A model generated the notes under the pieces. It worked only from the letters and a program-made list of their open reading frames with translations, searched no databases and was not told where the DNA came from. Made by a program: the position numbers and the translations under genes. Below, one piece after another: positions 53,543-62,451 of a stretch of 64,000 nucleotides of DNA. Position 1 is the stretch's first letter; the number at the start of each line of letters is the position of its first letter. This DNA is from Mesobacterium pallidum. GTDB lineage: Bacteria > Pseudomonadota > Alphaproteobacteria > Rhodobacterales > Rhodobacteraceae. The stretch spans positions 299,487 through 363,486 of the forward strand of contig NZ_JAIMID010000003.1 of the NCBI RefSeq assembly GCF_019966535.1. The letters are read 5' to 3'.

Positions 53543-53902
53543 TCAGAACTTCAGGCCACCTTCACGCGCGGCATCGGCCAGGGCCTTGATGCCACCGTGG
53601 TAGAGGAAGCCGCCACGGTCGAAGTAGCATTCCTCGACGCCGGCTGCCTTGGCACGTTCCGCGATCAGCGCGCCAACCTTGGCGGCCGCTTCGCGGTTGT
53701 TCTTGCCAACCACGCCCAGGTCCTTCTCGAGCGACGATGCCGCGGCCAGCGTCCGGCCCTGCACGTCGTCGATCAGCTGGACGCTGATGTTCTTGTTCGA
53801 GCGATGCACGCTGAGGCGCGCGCGCCCGGCGTTCATCTTGCGAAGCTTGTTCCGGACGCGCAGGCGGCGCTTGAGGAACAGTTGTCTCTTGCTGTTTGCC
53901 AT
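53543..53902 (-). CDS. rplR: 50S ribosomal protein L18
   Basis: L18 binds 5S rRNA in the 50S central protuberance. The 119-residue protein starts [20 protein letters not shown] and has [15 protein letters not shown] and a [20 protein letters not shown] end. The start (ATG 53902) is chosen over an open upstream extension on family grounds. Good match to the spc order, between rplF and rpsE. Confidence 0.97.
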   Translation of the reverse strand: MANSKRQLFLKRRLRVRNKLRKMNAGRARLSVHRSNKNISVQLIDDVQGRTLAAASSLEKDLGVVGKNNREAAAKVGALIAERAKAAGVEECYFDRGGFLYHGGIKALADAAREGGLKF

Positions 53903-53913
53903 CTCTGTCGTCC

Positions 53914-54447
53914 TTACTTCTTCTTGCCTTCCTTGCGGAAGATGAACTCGCCCTTGTAGCGGATGCCCTTGCCCTTGTAGGGCTCGGGTGCACGCCACTC
54001 GCGGATGTTCGCCGCGACCTGGCCGACCAGCTGCTGGTCGATGCCTTCGACGACGATCTCGGTCTGCTTGGGGCAGGTCACGGTGATGCCTGCCGGCACG
54101 TCGAAATCGACATCATGGCTGTAGCCGAGGTTCAGCTTCAGGGTGTTTCCCTGAACCTGAGCGCGGTAACCCACACCCTGGATCTCGAGCTCTTTCTTGA
54201 AGCCGCCGGTCACGCCCTGGACGAGGTTCGCAACCTGGCTGCGGGACATGCCCCACTGCTGGCGCGCACGCTTGGACGACCCACGGGGGGTGACCGAAAC
54301 GCTGCTGTCCTCGACCGCGAGGGTCACGTCGTCGGTTGCGGTGAAGCTGCGGGTCCCTTTCGGGCCCTTCACCTCGATGGTCTGGCCGGAGACCGACGCG
54401 GTCACGCCGCTGGGCAGCTCGACCGGTTTCTTGCCAATACGAGACAT
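53914..54447 (-). CDS. rplF: 50S ribosomal protein L6
   Basis: L6 sits near the GTPase-associated centre. The 177-residue protein starts [20 protein letters not shown] and has two L6 repeats and the C-terminal [20 protein letters not shown] typical of bacterial L6. ATG 54447 preceded by GAGGTCGC. Eleven bases separate it from rplR. Confidence 0.97.
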   Translation of the reverse strand: MSRIGKKPVELPSGVTASVSGQTIEVKGPKGTRSFTATDDVTLAVEDSSVSVTPRGSSKRARQQWGMSRSQVANLVQGVTGGFKKELEIQGVGYRAQVQGNTLKLNLGYSHDVDFDVPAGITVTCPKQTEIVVEGIDQQLVGQVAANIREWRAPEPYKGKGIRYKGEFIFRKEGKKK

Positions 54448-54457
54448 TGCGACCTCC

Positions 54458-54850
54458 TCAGAACACCGTGCAAAGCACTTCGCCGCCAACGTTCTGGCTG
54501 CGTGCGCTTGCATCCGACATCACGCCCTTGGACGTGCTGACAATCGAAACACCCAGGCCCTGGCGGACCTGCGGGATCTCATTGACGCTCAGGTAGACGC
54601 GACGGCCGGGCTTGGAAACCCGCTTGAGTTCGCGAATGACAGGCTCGCCTTCGTAGTACTTGAGGCTGATCTCGAGCGTCGGGTGACCCGCCGCGTCGGT
54701 GCCAGTTTCGTAGCCACGGATGTAACCTTCGTCCTGAAGGACATCCAGAACCCAGCCGCGCAGCTTGGAGGCCGGGGTGCTCACGACCGACTTGCCACGC
54801 ATCTGTGCGTTGCGGATGCGGGTGAGCATATCGCCGATAGGATCGTTCAT
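54458..54850 (-). CDS. rpsH: 30S ribosomal protein S8
   Basis: S8 is a primary 16S rRNA binder and, in enterobacteria, the autogenous regulator of the spc operon. The 130-residue protein starts [20 protein letters not shown] and ends in [24 protein letters not shown] sequence. Whether the alphaproteobacterial operon carries an S8 site on the rplE message cannot be seen. Confidence 0.97.
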   Translation of the reverse strand: MNDPIGDMLTRIRNAQMRGKSVVSTPASKLRGWVLDVLQDEGYIRGYETGTDAAGHPTLEISLKYYEGEPVIRELKRVSKPGRRVYLSVNEIPQVRQGLGVSIVSTSKGVMSDASARSQNVGGEVLCTVF

Positions 54851-54862
54851 TCGATGTCCTCC

Positions 54863-55168
54863 TTACCAGCTCGATTTCACCATGCCGGGCATCTGGCCCG
54901 ACGACGCCAGCTCGCGCAGCATGATCCGGCTGACCTTGAGCTTACGGTAGTAAGCGTGGGGACGGCCCGTCAGTTGGCAGCGATTGTGCAGGCGGCTCGG
55001 GGCCGAGTTGCGCGGCAGTTTGGCCAGCTTCAGGCGCGCCTTGAAGCGCTCTTCCATCGGCTTGCTCTCGTCGTTCGCGATCTCTTTCAGAGCGACACGC
55101 TTGGCGGCATATTTCTCCACCAGCGCCTGACGCTTCTTCTCGCGTTCGATCATTGCTTTCTTAGCCAT
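54863..55168 (-). CDS. rpsN: 30S ribosomal protein S14
   Basis: The 101-residue protein is the long, zinc-free form of S14: the CxxC pairs of the zinc type are absent. It starts [20 protein letters not shown] and has [20 protein letters not shown] with the conserved NRC-TGRP core. Located between rplE and rpsH as expected. Confidence 0.97.
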   Translation of the reverse strand: MAKKAMIEREKKRQALVEKYAAKRVALKEIANDESKPMEERFKARLKLAKLPRNSAPSRLHNRCQLTGRPHAYYRKLKVSRIMLRELASSGQMPGMVKSSW

Positions 55169-55189
55169 GTCTCAAATCCCTCCGGCGGA

Positions 55190-55753
55190 TCAGCTGTTGA
55201 AGGGCATGTTGAAATGCTTCAACAGCGCCTTGGCTTCCGCGTCGGTTTTCGCGGTGGTGCAGATGACGATATCCATGCCCCAGACCTCGTCGACCTTGTC
55301 GAACTCGATCTCGGGGAACACGATGTGCTCTTTCAGGCCGGTGGCGTAGTTGCCGCGACCGTCGAACGACTTGCCATTGACGCCGCGGAAGTCGCGGACG
55401 CGGGGCATGGCGATCGTGACCAGGCGGTCGAGGAATTCGTACATCCGTGCGCCGCGCAGGGTCACCTTGGCGCCCAGCGGCATCTCTTCACGGACGCGGA
55501 AGCCTGCGATCGACTTCTTCGCCTTGGTGATGACGGCTTTCTGGCCGGCGATGGCGCTCAGGTCTTCCTGGGCCGACTTGGCCTTCTTGGAATCCCTCAC
55601 CGCCTCGGCGCCGCAGCCGATGTTCAGGACGATCTTGTCCAGACGCGGGATCATCATGTCGTTCGTGTAGCCGAACTCTTCCTTCATCGCAGCCTTGATG
55701 GTGCTTTCGAAGAGCTCGCGCAGACGCGGGGTGTAGTTGGCAGTATCCAGCAT
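55190..55753 (-). CDS. rplE: 50S ribosomal protein L5
   Basis: L5 binds 5S rRNA and contacts P-site tRNA. The 187-residue protein has [20 protein letters not shown] near residue 37, [19 protein letters not shown] near 95 and the [20 protein letters not shown] end. Start ATG 55753 overlaps the rplX stop by one base. Confidence 0.97.
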   Translation of the reverse strand: MLDTANYTPRLRELFESTIKAAMKEEFGYTNDMMIPRLDKIVLNIGCGAEAVRDSKKAKSAQEDLSAIAGQKAVITKAKKSIAGFRVREEMPLGAKVTLRGARMYEFLDRLVTIAMPRVRDFRGVNGKSFDGRGNYATGLKEHIVFPEIEFDKVDEVWGMDIVICTTAKTDAEAKALLKHFNMPFNS

Positions 55754-56058
55754 CAGATCACGTCCCCGGTGGTCTTGGCAAAACGCACCTTCTGGTCGCC
55801 TTCCATGCGGAAGCCGACGCGGGTTGCCTTGCCGTTTGCATCGACGATGGCCAGGTTCGACAGGTTGATCGGCATCGCCTTGGGAAGGCGGCCGCCCTGC
55901 GAGGTCTGGCTTTGACGGGTGTGGCGAATGGCCATGTTCAGGCCCGACACGACGGCCTTGCCGGCCTTGGGGTCGACCGACGAGATCTCGCCCGTCTTGC
56001 CCTTGTCCTTGCCGGTGAGCACGACGACCTTGTCGCCTTTACGCAGTTTCGCAGCCAT
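55753..56058 (-). CDS. rplX: 50S ribosomal protein L24
   Basis: L24 starts 50S assembly. The 101-residue protein has the KOW motif [20 protein letters not shown] at the start and the [20 protein letters not shown] stretch typical of bacterial L24. One-base overlaps with both rplN and rplE show tight coupling. Confidence 0.97.
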   Translation of the reverse strand: MAAKLRKGDKVVVLTGKDKGKTGEISSVDPKAGKAVVSGLNMAIRHTRQSQTSQGGRLPKAMPINLSNLAIVDANGKATRVGFRMEGDQKVRFAKTTGDVI

Positions 56059-56426
56059 CAGAGCACCTCCGGAGCGAGCGAGATGATCTTCATGAAGTTC
56101 TTGGCCCGCAGCTCGCGCACGACCGGCCCGAAAATACGGGTGCCGACCGGCTCACCTGAGTTGTTCAGGATCACGGCGGCGTTGCGGTCAAAGCGGATGG
56201 CGGTGCCGTCTTCACGACGGACTTCCTTGGCGGTGCGCACGACGACGGCCTTGCGGACGTCCCCTTTCTTCACGCGGCCGCGCGGGATGGCTTCCTTGAC
56301 GGAGACGACAATGATGTCGCCCACCGAAGCGTACTTACGCTTGGAACCACCCAGGACCTTGATGCACTGAACTCGGCGTGCGCCGGAGTTGTCAGCGACA
56401 TCCAGATTGGTCTGCATCTGGATCAT
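56058..56426 (-). CDS. rplN: 50S ribosomal protein L14
   Basis: The 122-residue protein starts [20 protein letters not shown], the family signature, and has the [20 protein letters not shown] core and an [11 protein letters not shown] end. It lies 77 bases after rpsQ, the longest gap in this part of the operon. Confidence 0.97.
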   Translation of the reverse strand: MIQMQTNLDVADNSGARRVQCIKVLGGSKRKYASVGDIIVVSVKEAIPRGRVKKGDVRKAVVVRTAKEVRREDGTAIRFDRNAAVILNNSGEPVGTRIFGPVVRELRAKNFMKIISLAPEVL

Positions 56427-56503
56427 GTGGTTTCTCCCGACCTTTGGGGGCTTTTCTGATTAGCTCCCCCAGGGTTTCGTATGTGCCGGAAAGGCGCTGG
56501 GGC

Positions 56504-56734
56504 TTAAGCCTCCAGCACCTCCCAGCGTTTGGTCTTCGAACGGGGCGCGCATTCGACGATGCGAACGCTGTCCCCCACCTTGTAGGCGTTGTTCTCGTCG
56601 TGCGCCCGGTACTTCTTGGATTTCCGGATGGTCTTTTTCAGGACCGGGTGCTTGAAGCGACGCTCCACCAGGACGGTGATCGTCTGTGCGTTGGCGTCCG
56701 AGGTGACGGTGCCTTGCAGGATACGTTTGGGCAT
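56504..56734 (-). CDS. rpsQ: 30S ribosomal protein S17
   Basis: The 76-residue protein starts [20 protein letters not shown] and has [20 protein letters not shown] and the C-terminal [12 protein letters not shown]. Found directly after rpmC with a 13-base gap. Confidence 0.97.
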   Translation of the reverse strand: MPKRILQGTVTSDANAQTITVLVERRFKHPVLKKTIRKSKKYRAHDENNAYKVGDSVRIVECAPRSKTKRWEVLEA

Positions 56735-56747
56735 CTGTTGGCTCCTC

Positions 56748-56948
56748 TTACTCGGCTGCCGCAGCGGCTTTTTCGTTCAGCACGGTCAGCACGCGGGCGA
56801 CGTCACGCTTGACGGTCCGCATGCGGGCAGTGCTTTCCAGTTGGCCGGTGGCCTGCTGGAATCGGAGGTTGAACGCCTCCTTCTTGAGATTTGCGAGCTC
56901 TTCGCGGAGCTGATCCGCGGTCTTCTCACGAAGATCCTTGGCACTCAT
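56748..56948 (-). CDS. rpmC: 50S ribosomal protein L29
   Basis: The 66-residue helical protein starts [20 protein letters not shown] and ends in the [16 protein letters not shown] segment. It is the first gene of this operon. In the usual S10 order rplP, rpsC and others stand upstream; here a strong promoter and then an unrelated sulfotransferase take that place. Confidence 0.96.
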   Translation of the reverse strand: MSAKDLREKTADQLREELANLKKEAFNLRFQQATGQLESTARMRTVKRDVARVLTVLNEKAAAAAE

Positions 56949-56980
56949 GCGCCTTGTCCTTTCTCAGAACACCAGCGAGC

Positions 56981-56995
56981 CCCTGATTGTCAGGG
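56981..56995 (-). other. Hairpin in the rpmC leader
   Basis: CCCTGA (56981-56986) pairs with TCAGGG (56990-56995), about 33 bases before the rpmC start in the untranslated leader. With the upstream GTGCATCGCAC stem it could have a regulatory role. The gap 56949-57241 holds only this leader, its promoter, and GC-rich sequence before the divergent gene. Confidence 0.4.
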
Positions 56996-57069
56996 TCACC
57001 CGTCACCTGGTGGATGGATGTCATGCACACGCGAATCCCGTGCATCGCACGGAATCTGCGGGATGGGTC

Positions 57070-57098
57070 CCTATAAGGATGTGCGCCTCACGTGGCAA
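57070..57098 (-). promoter_or_regulatory. Promoter of the rpmC-rpmD ribosomal operon
   Basis: On the minus strand TTGCCA (57098-57093) and TATAGG (57075-57070) are separated by exactly 17 bases, a good sigma-70 match. It predicts a leader of about 115 bases before rpmC. Confidence 0.65.
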
Positions 57099-57241
57099 GG
57101 AGGTTTTTCCCCGCACTGCCGTTTTTCCCAGCCGCCCGCCCCCAAGCGCCGCAGGCGCGACGCGGCTGCCTTGCCTTCGGCGCCGTGGCCGGGTAGCCGG
57201 AAGGGCATAGCCCGCCCGGCACAGGTCAGCAAGAGCCGCCC

Positions 57242-57808
57242 ATGCGCATAGATTTCGCCAAGAAGTTCGTTTTCCTGTCCAACTCCAAGGTCGCCTCGTC
57301 CAGCGTCGAGGCCGCGCTGGACAAGCACGTGCGCCAGCTGGGTCGGATTGACGGCCATCCGTCGATCAAGCACATCAAGTTTCCCCGCTACCTCGAGCTG
57401 GCGCCGATCCTGCGGACCGAGGGGTTCACCACCGTCTGCATGATCCGTCACCCGGCCAGCAAGGCGCTCAGCTGGTACAAGTTCCGCTCGCGCAAGGGGC
57501 TGGCCGGGTCGCCGCGCTATGCCGGAGACCTCAGCTTTGCCGAATTCGTGGCGCAGGTTCCGGCCCGGGAGGTGGACGACCGCGATTTCATCTTCGCGCC
57601 CGATGCGGGTGCCCGGGTCGACCGGGTCTACAAGTACGAAGAGATGGATGTCTTCGTCGCCTACCTGCGGTCGCTCTACGGCGATGCGTTCACGCTGCCG
57701 AAAAAGAACGTCTCGCGCCCGCTCGCGGCGCCCATCGACCTTGCCCCGGCGCAGGACCGCTTTGCCGAGGCCATCGCCTGGTACCAGGGATTCGACGCGA
57801 CGCGCTGA
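57242..57808 (+). CDS. Sulfotransferase-family protein
   Basis: This 188-residue protein resembles PAPS-dependent sulfotransferases. KFVFLSNSKVASSSVEAAL near residue 8 fits the 5'-phosphosulfate loop (usual PKTGTTS), and MIRHPASKALSWYKFR near 62 fits the 3'-phosphate motif (RHPxxRxxSxY). It is shorter than most, so the C-terminal acceptor part is small. The acceptor (sugar or lipid) is unknown. It has its own start, divergent from the ribosomal operon. Confidence 0.72.
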   Translation: MRIDFAKKFVFLSNSKVASSSVEAALDKHVRQLGRIDGHPSIKHIKFPRYLELAPILRTEGFTTVCMIRHPASKALSWYKFRSRKGLAGSPRYAGDLSFAEFVAQVPAREVDDRDFIFAPDAGARVDRVYKYEEMDVFVAYLRSLYGDAFTLPKKNVSRPLAAPIDLAPAQDRFAEAIAWYQGFDATR

Positions 57809-57814
57809 GCGCTG

Positions 57815-58030
57815 TCAGAAGGACCGCGGAAAATGCAGCGCCATCGCGGCGACGTCGTATTCGCTGGCAAAGGCATCCGGAGCATCGGCCATCCGCCCGA
57901 GAATGAAGTCACGCCGCACGTCCTCCGCATCGTTCAGGTCCGGCTCGGGCGCAGGGCGCGGTCGCAGGACCGTCAGAAGGGAAAGCCCGATCCGGGACAG
58001 GCTGCGGGGCGTGTCGATCGTCATGGTCAT
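57815..58030 (-). CDS. Small conserved hypothetical beside LysR
   Basis: The 71-residue product has a hydrophobic helix near the start (LSRIGLSLLTVL), an acidic middle (PEPDLNDAEDVRRDFILGRM) and ends DAFASEYDVAAMALHFPRSF. Short proteins with the MADAPDAFASEYDVxAMMxxFP pattern are common in Rhodobacteraceae; no function is known. It is divergent from the LysR gene with about 90 bases between, so it is the likely regulated neighbour. An ATG two codons later is possible. Confidence 0.65.
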   Translation of the reverse strand: MTMTIDTPRSLSRIGLSLLTVLRPRPAPEPDLNDAEDVRRDFILGRMADAPDAFASEYDVAAMALHFPRSF

Positions 58031-58120
58031 GGCTGGGGTCCTCGACAGGGGTGATGCGATCATCCTGCGCCGCTGCCGCTTTTTGTGGTATTGCCTGCGA
58101 CGTTGTGCTGTTCTTCAAAA

Positions 58121-59023
58121 ATGAAGAGCGCATTCGGCAACTGGTCGGACGTCCGCGTCTTCCTGGCCGTGCTGCGGTCGGGATCGACGCTTGCGGCCTC
58201 GCGCGGTCTCGGGATGGCGCAGCCGACCGTGGCCCGCCGGATCGACGCGCTGGAACACGAGACCGGTCTGGTGCTTTTCGAGCGGGACACGCGGGGCTTT
58301 CATCCGACCTCGGCCGCCGCAGCCCTTGCGCCGCAGGCCGAGGCGATGGAACGCGCAGCCATCGCCCTGGCCGAGGCCGCCGCAGATTGCCGGCAGTCAA
58401 AGCCGATTCTCATCACCGCCTTCTCAAAGAACTTCTCTCCCCGGATCACTGCGATCTTCAGCGATTTCGCGATGCAGCATCCGGGCATCAGGCTGGAATT
58501 CCTGTCGTCGACACGCATCCTCGACCTGATGGCCGGCGAGGCGGACGTGGCCTTGCGGATCTCGCGCTCGGACCCCGACCCCGAGCTGATCCAGCGCAAG
58601 ATCAGCACGGCGCAATTCGCGCTCTACGGCGCGCGCAGCTATGCCCGGGAACATGGCCTGCCCAGCGGACCGGAGGACTACGCCAGGCACCGCTTTGTCA
58701 GCTTTGTCAGGCGCGACGTGCCCGCGGCCTCCGACACCTGGTTGCGCAGCCATGTCCCGCCCGACCGGATCGTCACCACGTTCAGCGAGTTCGAGATGAT
58801 GGACATGGCCGTCCGCGGCGGTGCCGGGCTGGGCGTCATCAACCTTCGGCTGGCCGAAATGGACCCCGATCTGATCCGGTGCAGCGATCCGATCCCCGAA
58901 CTTGCGGCCCGTCACCAGTTGCTGGTCAGCCCCGACGCCTACCGCCGGCCCGAAGTCCGGCTGTTCGTCAGCTTCTTTGCGCCCCGCTATGCCGAGATTT
59001 TCCGCACGTCCTCAACGAGTTGA
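58121..59023 (+). CDS. LysR-family transcriptional regulator
   Basis: This 300-residue regulator has a winged helix-turn-helix at the N-terminus (WSDVRVFLAVLRSGSTLAAS, then LGMAQPTVARRIDALEHETG) and a LysR effector domain. ATG 58121 fits the family; the 12 residues upstream do not. It is divergent from a small hypothetical gene and upstream of the RTX-like pair on the same strand, with 196 bases between. Ligand and target are unknown. Confidence 0.88.
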   Translation: MKSAFGNWSDVRVFLAVLRSGSTLAASRGLGMAQPTVARRIDALEHETGLVLFERDTRGFHPTSAAAALAPQAEAMERAAIALAEAAADCRQSKPILITAFSKNFSPRITAIFSDFAMQHPGIRLEFLSSTRILDLMAGEADVALRISRSDPDPELIQRKISTAQFALYGARSYAREHGLPSGPEDYARHRFVSFVRRDVPAASDTWLRSHVPPDRIVTTFSEFEMMDMAVRGGAGLGVINLRLAEMDPDLIRCSDPIPELAARHQLLVSPDAYRRPEVRLFVSFFAPRYAEIFRTSSTS

Positions 59024-59219
59024 CACGGGCGCGAGTGGCGAATCCTCTTCCCGGCGCGGGTGGACAATACCGCCATCCTGTCAACAATGACGTCACCTCG
59101 GGACTTTTGTTACCTGATGTCGAGATCAGCGACGAGCTTGACGCGATCCATTTGACTTGATTGCCAAATTTCTGCCTCAATTCGACAAGGAATTACCGAG
59201 ATGTCTTTGGGGGATTGTC

Positions 59220-60299
59220 ATGGAATTATTTGCCCTGCTCGGATTTGCCGGCGCCGCGATGATGGTCTTGTCGGGTTTCGATCTGTTCGGCGGCGATGAC
59301 GACCAGGACAACACGGACGAGGCCGGCCAGACCGAGGCCGAGGAGCCCCTGACGCTGGTGATCGACGAGACCGCGACCGAGGTCACAGGCACGGACGGCG
59401 GCGACATCTTCACGCGCACGTCCGGATCGGCCGGCGTCGCCGGGATGACGCTGGACGCCGGCGCGGGGGACGATGCCGTCCTGCTCGTCGATCCGGAAAC
59501 CGACGACGGGGCCAACCCCTTCGAGATTTCCTTCGACAATGCCGAGGTCGATCTGGGCGATGGCGATGACACGCTTGATGCCGTCATGACCTATTCGGAC
59601 ATCGACGGCGGCGCAGGCGACGATCTGATCACGCTGCGCGGCTTTGCCGGTGGCACCGATGTGACCGGCGGCGCGGGCAATGACACCATCTCGGGCGAGC
59701 TCTTCAGCGGGGACGGCGCCCGCTTCGACGGCGGCGAGGGCAACGACCTGCTGGACGTGCGCCTGATGGAGAACATCACTGCCTCGGGTGGCGACGGCAA
59801 TGACGTGATCCTGTATGGCCAGCCCGACCAGGGCGGCGCCGGTTACCAGGTCAATGTGGACGGCGGCGCCGGCGACGACCTGTTGTGGTACCAGGGCGAC
59901 CCCTTCGTCAGCGAGCTGCATTCCGCTGGCGACGCGGCGGGCGGCGACGGCGAGGACCTCTTCCGTGTCACCTTTACCGCGACCGAGGAATGGCTGGCCG
60001 AAGGGTCCGACAGGCTCGAAGGCGGCGCCTATGACCAGTCGATCACCGCGTTGAACATCACGGATTTCGACCCGACCGAGGACACGCTGCTGATCGAGCC
60101 GCTGACCGAGGACGACAGCTATGCCCCGACCACCGCCCAGCTGCGCGCGGGCAGTGAGGCGGGCACCACCGACGTGGTCATCACCTATGCCCACGAAACG
60201 CTCGCCCCGCGCGAGCTGGTGATCCGCGTGAACAGCGACACGATCAGCTGGGACGACATCGCCTTTGTCGGCGAGACAACGCCCGAGATCCTGGCCTGA
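59220..60299 (+). CDS. Membrane-anchored RTX-like calcium-binding protein 1
   Basis: The 359-residue protein starts with a single hydrophobic helix (MELFALLGFAGAAMMVLSGF), then DLFGG and an acidic linker (residues 27-48). At least six GGxGxD-type nonapeptides follow between residues 95 and 250 (DGGAGDDLI, TGGAGNDTI, DGGEGNDLL, SGGDGNDVI). The C-terminal 70 residues form a separate domain ending WDDIAFVG. It is strongly acidic. Typical secreted RTX toxins have no N-terminal helix and a different C-terminal signal, so this is more like a membrane-tethered beta-roll. ATG at 59220 follows GGGGGATTGTC. Confidence 0.8.
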   Translation: MELFALLGFAGAAMMVLSGFDLFGGDDDQDNTDEAGQTEAEEPLTLVIDETATEVTGTDGGDIFTRTSGSAGVAGMTLDAGAGDDAVLLVDPETDDGANPFEISFDNAEVDLGDGDDTLDAVMTYSDIDGGAGDDLITLRGFAGGTDVTGGAGNDTISGELFSGDGARFDGGEGNDLLDVRLMENITASGGDGNDVILYGQPDQGGAGYQVNVDGGAGDDLLWYQGDPFVSELHSAGDAAGGDGEDLFRVTFTATEEWLAEGSDRLEGGAYDQSITALNITDFDPTEDTLLIEPLTEDDSYAPTTAQLRAGSEAGTTDVVITYAHETLAPRELVIRVNSDTISWDDIAFVGETTPEILA

Positions 60300-60367
60300 C
60301 CCCGGACGGCGCGCTCCTGCGCCTCCGCCACTTACACGTTTCAAGCGCTCCGGAAGGGAGACACCTA

Positions 60368-61438
60368 ATGGAACTTTTCGCCCTGCTCGGCTTTGCCGGC
60401 GCCGCCCTGATGGTCTTTTCAGGCTTTGATCTCTTCGGCGGCAACGACGATGACGAAGCGCCCGAGACCGAGGAACCGATCGAAACCGAGGGCCCGACGA
60501 CCTTCCTGCTGGACGGCAGTACCGACGAGGTCACGGGTACGGACGGCGACGACGACTTCATCCTGCTCGAGGGCGCCGGGTCGATGATCCTCGACCTCGA
60601 CGCCGGGGCCGGTGACGATTTCGTAGATCTCGACGTCGCGACCGAGCCGACGGCAACGGCGCCCTGGGCCTCAACCTTCGACCTTGGCGACGGCGACGAC
60701 ACGCTGGTCGGTGCGGCCCTTGGCAACCTCGTGAACGGCGGCGCGGGCGACGACGTGGTGATCCTCGATTACATGGAGGACATGACCGTCACCGGCGGTG
60801 ATGGCGACGACCTTCTCAGCGGCTCCGGCATCAACGCAGGCGTGTCCGAGCTGGACGGTGGCGCGGGGAACGATACGCTGATCGGCACCGACACGGCCCT
60901 GAACGGCGGCGCGGGCGACGATGTGCTCGTGACCGGCGGCGCGAACGATGCCTTCGGCAATTTCTACACCACCACCGACGGCGGCGCGGGGGCGGACACG
61001 ATCTCTTATCTGCAGGACAACATCACCTTTGCCAGCGACGGCTACAGCCCGATGAAGCTGAACGGAGGCGCGGATGGCGACACCTTCGCGCTCGACCTGA
61101 TCCCGGGCGGCGACACCTACGAAGGGTGGGATTTCATCCGCATGGTCGACGGGGTGGAGACCTTCGAAGCCGTGCGGCTGGGCGATTTCACCCCCGGCGA
61201 GGACGTAATCGAGATCAACGCCGACCCGCTCGAGGGCTCGCCCTATACCTTCACCGCCGCCCGGATCGAGACCGAGGTGACCGACGACATGCCTCATTCC
61301 ACGCTGGTTCTGCGCTACGAGGGCGACGGCCTCGACCCGCGCGAGATGACCGTGGATCTTGGCGACGTGGTGGCGACCTGGTCCGACATCGCCTTTGTCG
61401 GCGCGCAGGTGCCGGTGCTGTCGCCCGCGGTGGCCTGA
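60368..61438 (+). CDS. Membrane-anchored RTX-like calcium-binding protein 2
   Basis: This is the tandem paralogue of protein 1, 356 residues. The N-terminal helix MELFALLGFAGAALMVFSGF is nearly identical, and the same order follows: DLFGG, acidic linker, GGxGxD repeats (residues ~85-225: NGGAGDDVV, TGGDGDDLL, DGGAGNDTL, NGGAGDDVL) and a C-terminal domain ending WSDIAFVG. The two differ most in the linker and repeat number. A GGAAGGGAG ribosome site precedes the ATG. Duplication with conserved ends suggests that the anchor and the C-terminal domain matter for a shared role. Confidence 0.8.
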   Translation: MELFALLGFAGAALMVFSGFDLFGGNDDDEAPETEEPIETEGPTTFLLDGSTDEVTGTDGDDDFILLEGAGSMILDLDAGAGDDFVDLDVATEPTATAPWASTFDLGDGDDTLVGAALGNLVNGGAGDDVVILDYMEDMTVTGGDGDDLLSGSGINAGVSELDGGAGNDTLIGTDTALNGGAGDDVLVTGGANDAFGNFYTTTDGGAGADTISYLQDNITFASDGYSPMKLNGGADGDTFALDLIPGGDTYEGWDFIRMVDGVETFEAVRLGDFTPGEDVIEINADPLEGSPYTFTAARIETEVTDDMPHSTLVLRYEGDGLDPREMTVDLGDVVATWSDIAFVGAQVPVLSPAVA

Positions 61439-61490
61439 TGCTGTTCACGGCCCCTCTCGCCAAGGCCGTTGGCCCGCGCTAAGAGGAGCC

Positions 61491-62111
61491 ATGGCCCAGA
61501 TTTCCTCGCTCTTCGTGACCCGCCTTTACCGTGCCGCCCTGTCCGAGCACGGCCCCGCCATCGACGCCGCCGAGATGGAGGCGTCCTGCTACGGCATCGC
61601 CGAGGATGACGAGGCCGGGCAGGAATGGTGCGAAGAGAACGGCTATCCGGGCTACACCTCTTACGCGTCGCTGACCGACCTGCCCTGGCGCTTCCCGATC
61701 TTTGCCGACCTGGTCAAATCGCTCGACCTGCATGTGGCGGCCTTTGCCGAGGACCTGGAATTCGACCTCGGCGGCCGCAAGCTGGTGCTCGAGGATCTCT
61801 GGATCAACGTCCTGCCCGAAGGCGGCACGCACAGCTCGCACCTGCATCCGCATTCGGTAATTTCCGGAACGACCTACGTGGCGATGCCCGAAGGCACCTC
61901 GGCGCTCAAGCTCGAAGACCCCCGAAGTGCGCGGATGATGGCCGCGCCTCCGCGCCGCAAGGATGCGCGGGAAGAGCTGAAGACGTTCGTCTACGCCAAG
62001 CCGGAGGTTGGCGATGTGCTGCTGTGGGAATCCTGGCTGCGGCACGAGGTGCCGATGAACATGGCCGAGGACGAGCGGATCTCGGTCAGCTTCAACTACA
62101 AGTGGGAGTGA
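61491..62111 (+). CDS. TIGR02466-type putative 2OG-Fe(II) oxygenase
   Basis: This 206-residue protein matches a family of putative 2-oxoglutarate/iron oxygenases. The core THSSHLHPHSVISGTTYVAM near residue 122 holds the first metal histidines, and WLRHEVPMNMAEDERISVSF near 183 holds the distal His and the 2OG-binding Arg. The substrate is unknown. ATG 61491 follows AAGAGGAGCC. It overlaps the GTG of the next, truncated P-loop gene. Confidence 0.8.
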   Translation: MAQISSLFVTRLYRAALSEHGPAIDAAEMEASCYGIAEDDEAGQEWCEENGYPGYTSYASLTDLPWRFPIFADLVKSLDLHVAAFAEDLEFDLGGRKLVLEDLWINVLPEGGTHSSHLHPHSVISGTTYVAMPEGTSALKLEDPRSARMMAAPPRRKDAREELKTFVYAKPEVGDVLLWESWLRHEVPMNMAEDERISVSFNYKWE

Positions 62112-62332
62112 GGCGCCGGCTCTCTGTGGACGAGGCGTGCGCCCTGCTGCCAAGGGCGCGGCGGATCATGGTCATCGGCGTGTCTGGTTCCGGAAAATCA
62201 ACCCTGTCACAACAGATCGCGGCGCGGCTCGACATCCCTTACGTCAGTCATGACCGCGACATCCGCTGGCTGCCCGGTTGGCAGGTCCGCGACCGGGCCG
62301 AGCATCGCCTACACGCTGATCGAAACGGCTAA
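62108..62332 (+). pseudogene. Truncated P-loop kinase gene
   Basis: From GTG 62108 (overlapping the oxygenase stop) the frame encodes 74 residues. VIGVSGSGKSTLSQQIAARL is a Walker A loop, and DIPYVSHDRDIRWLPGWQVRD is typical of adenylate-kinase-like/FlaR-type proteins of about 180 residues. Homology stops near 62303, where sequence of an IS66 transposase begins in another frame. The kinase thus lacks its lid and C-terminal half and cannot be functional as is. Confidence 0.8.
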
Positions 62333-62432
62333 GATGAACGGCGTCGATCCAAGGGCTTGGCTGGCGTGGGTCTGGGAGCAGTTGCCAGGTCACAAAGTCA
62401 ATCGCCTCGATGAACTGATGCCGTGGACGTAG
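62301..62432 (+). mobile_element. IS66-family transposase C-terminal remnant
   Basis: Reading frame 62301-62432 encodes SIAYTLIETAKMNGVDPRAW and then LAWVWEQLPGHKVNRLDELM before PWT and a stop. This is the conserved C-terminal end of IS66 TnpC. The rest of the transposase and the left end of the IS are absent; the join to the kinase gene is at about 62301-62308. It is a deletion scar, not a complete element. Confidence 0.85.
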
Positions 62433-62451
62433 AAAGAAGGGTTTTGAAAGC

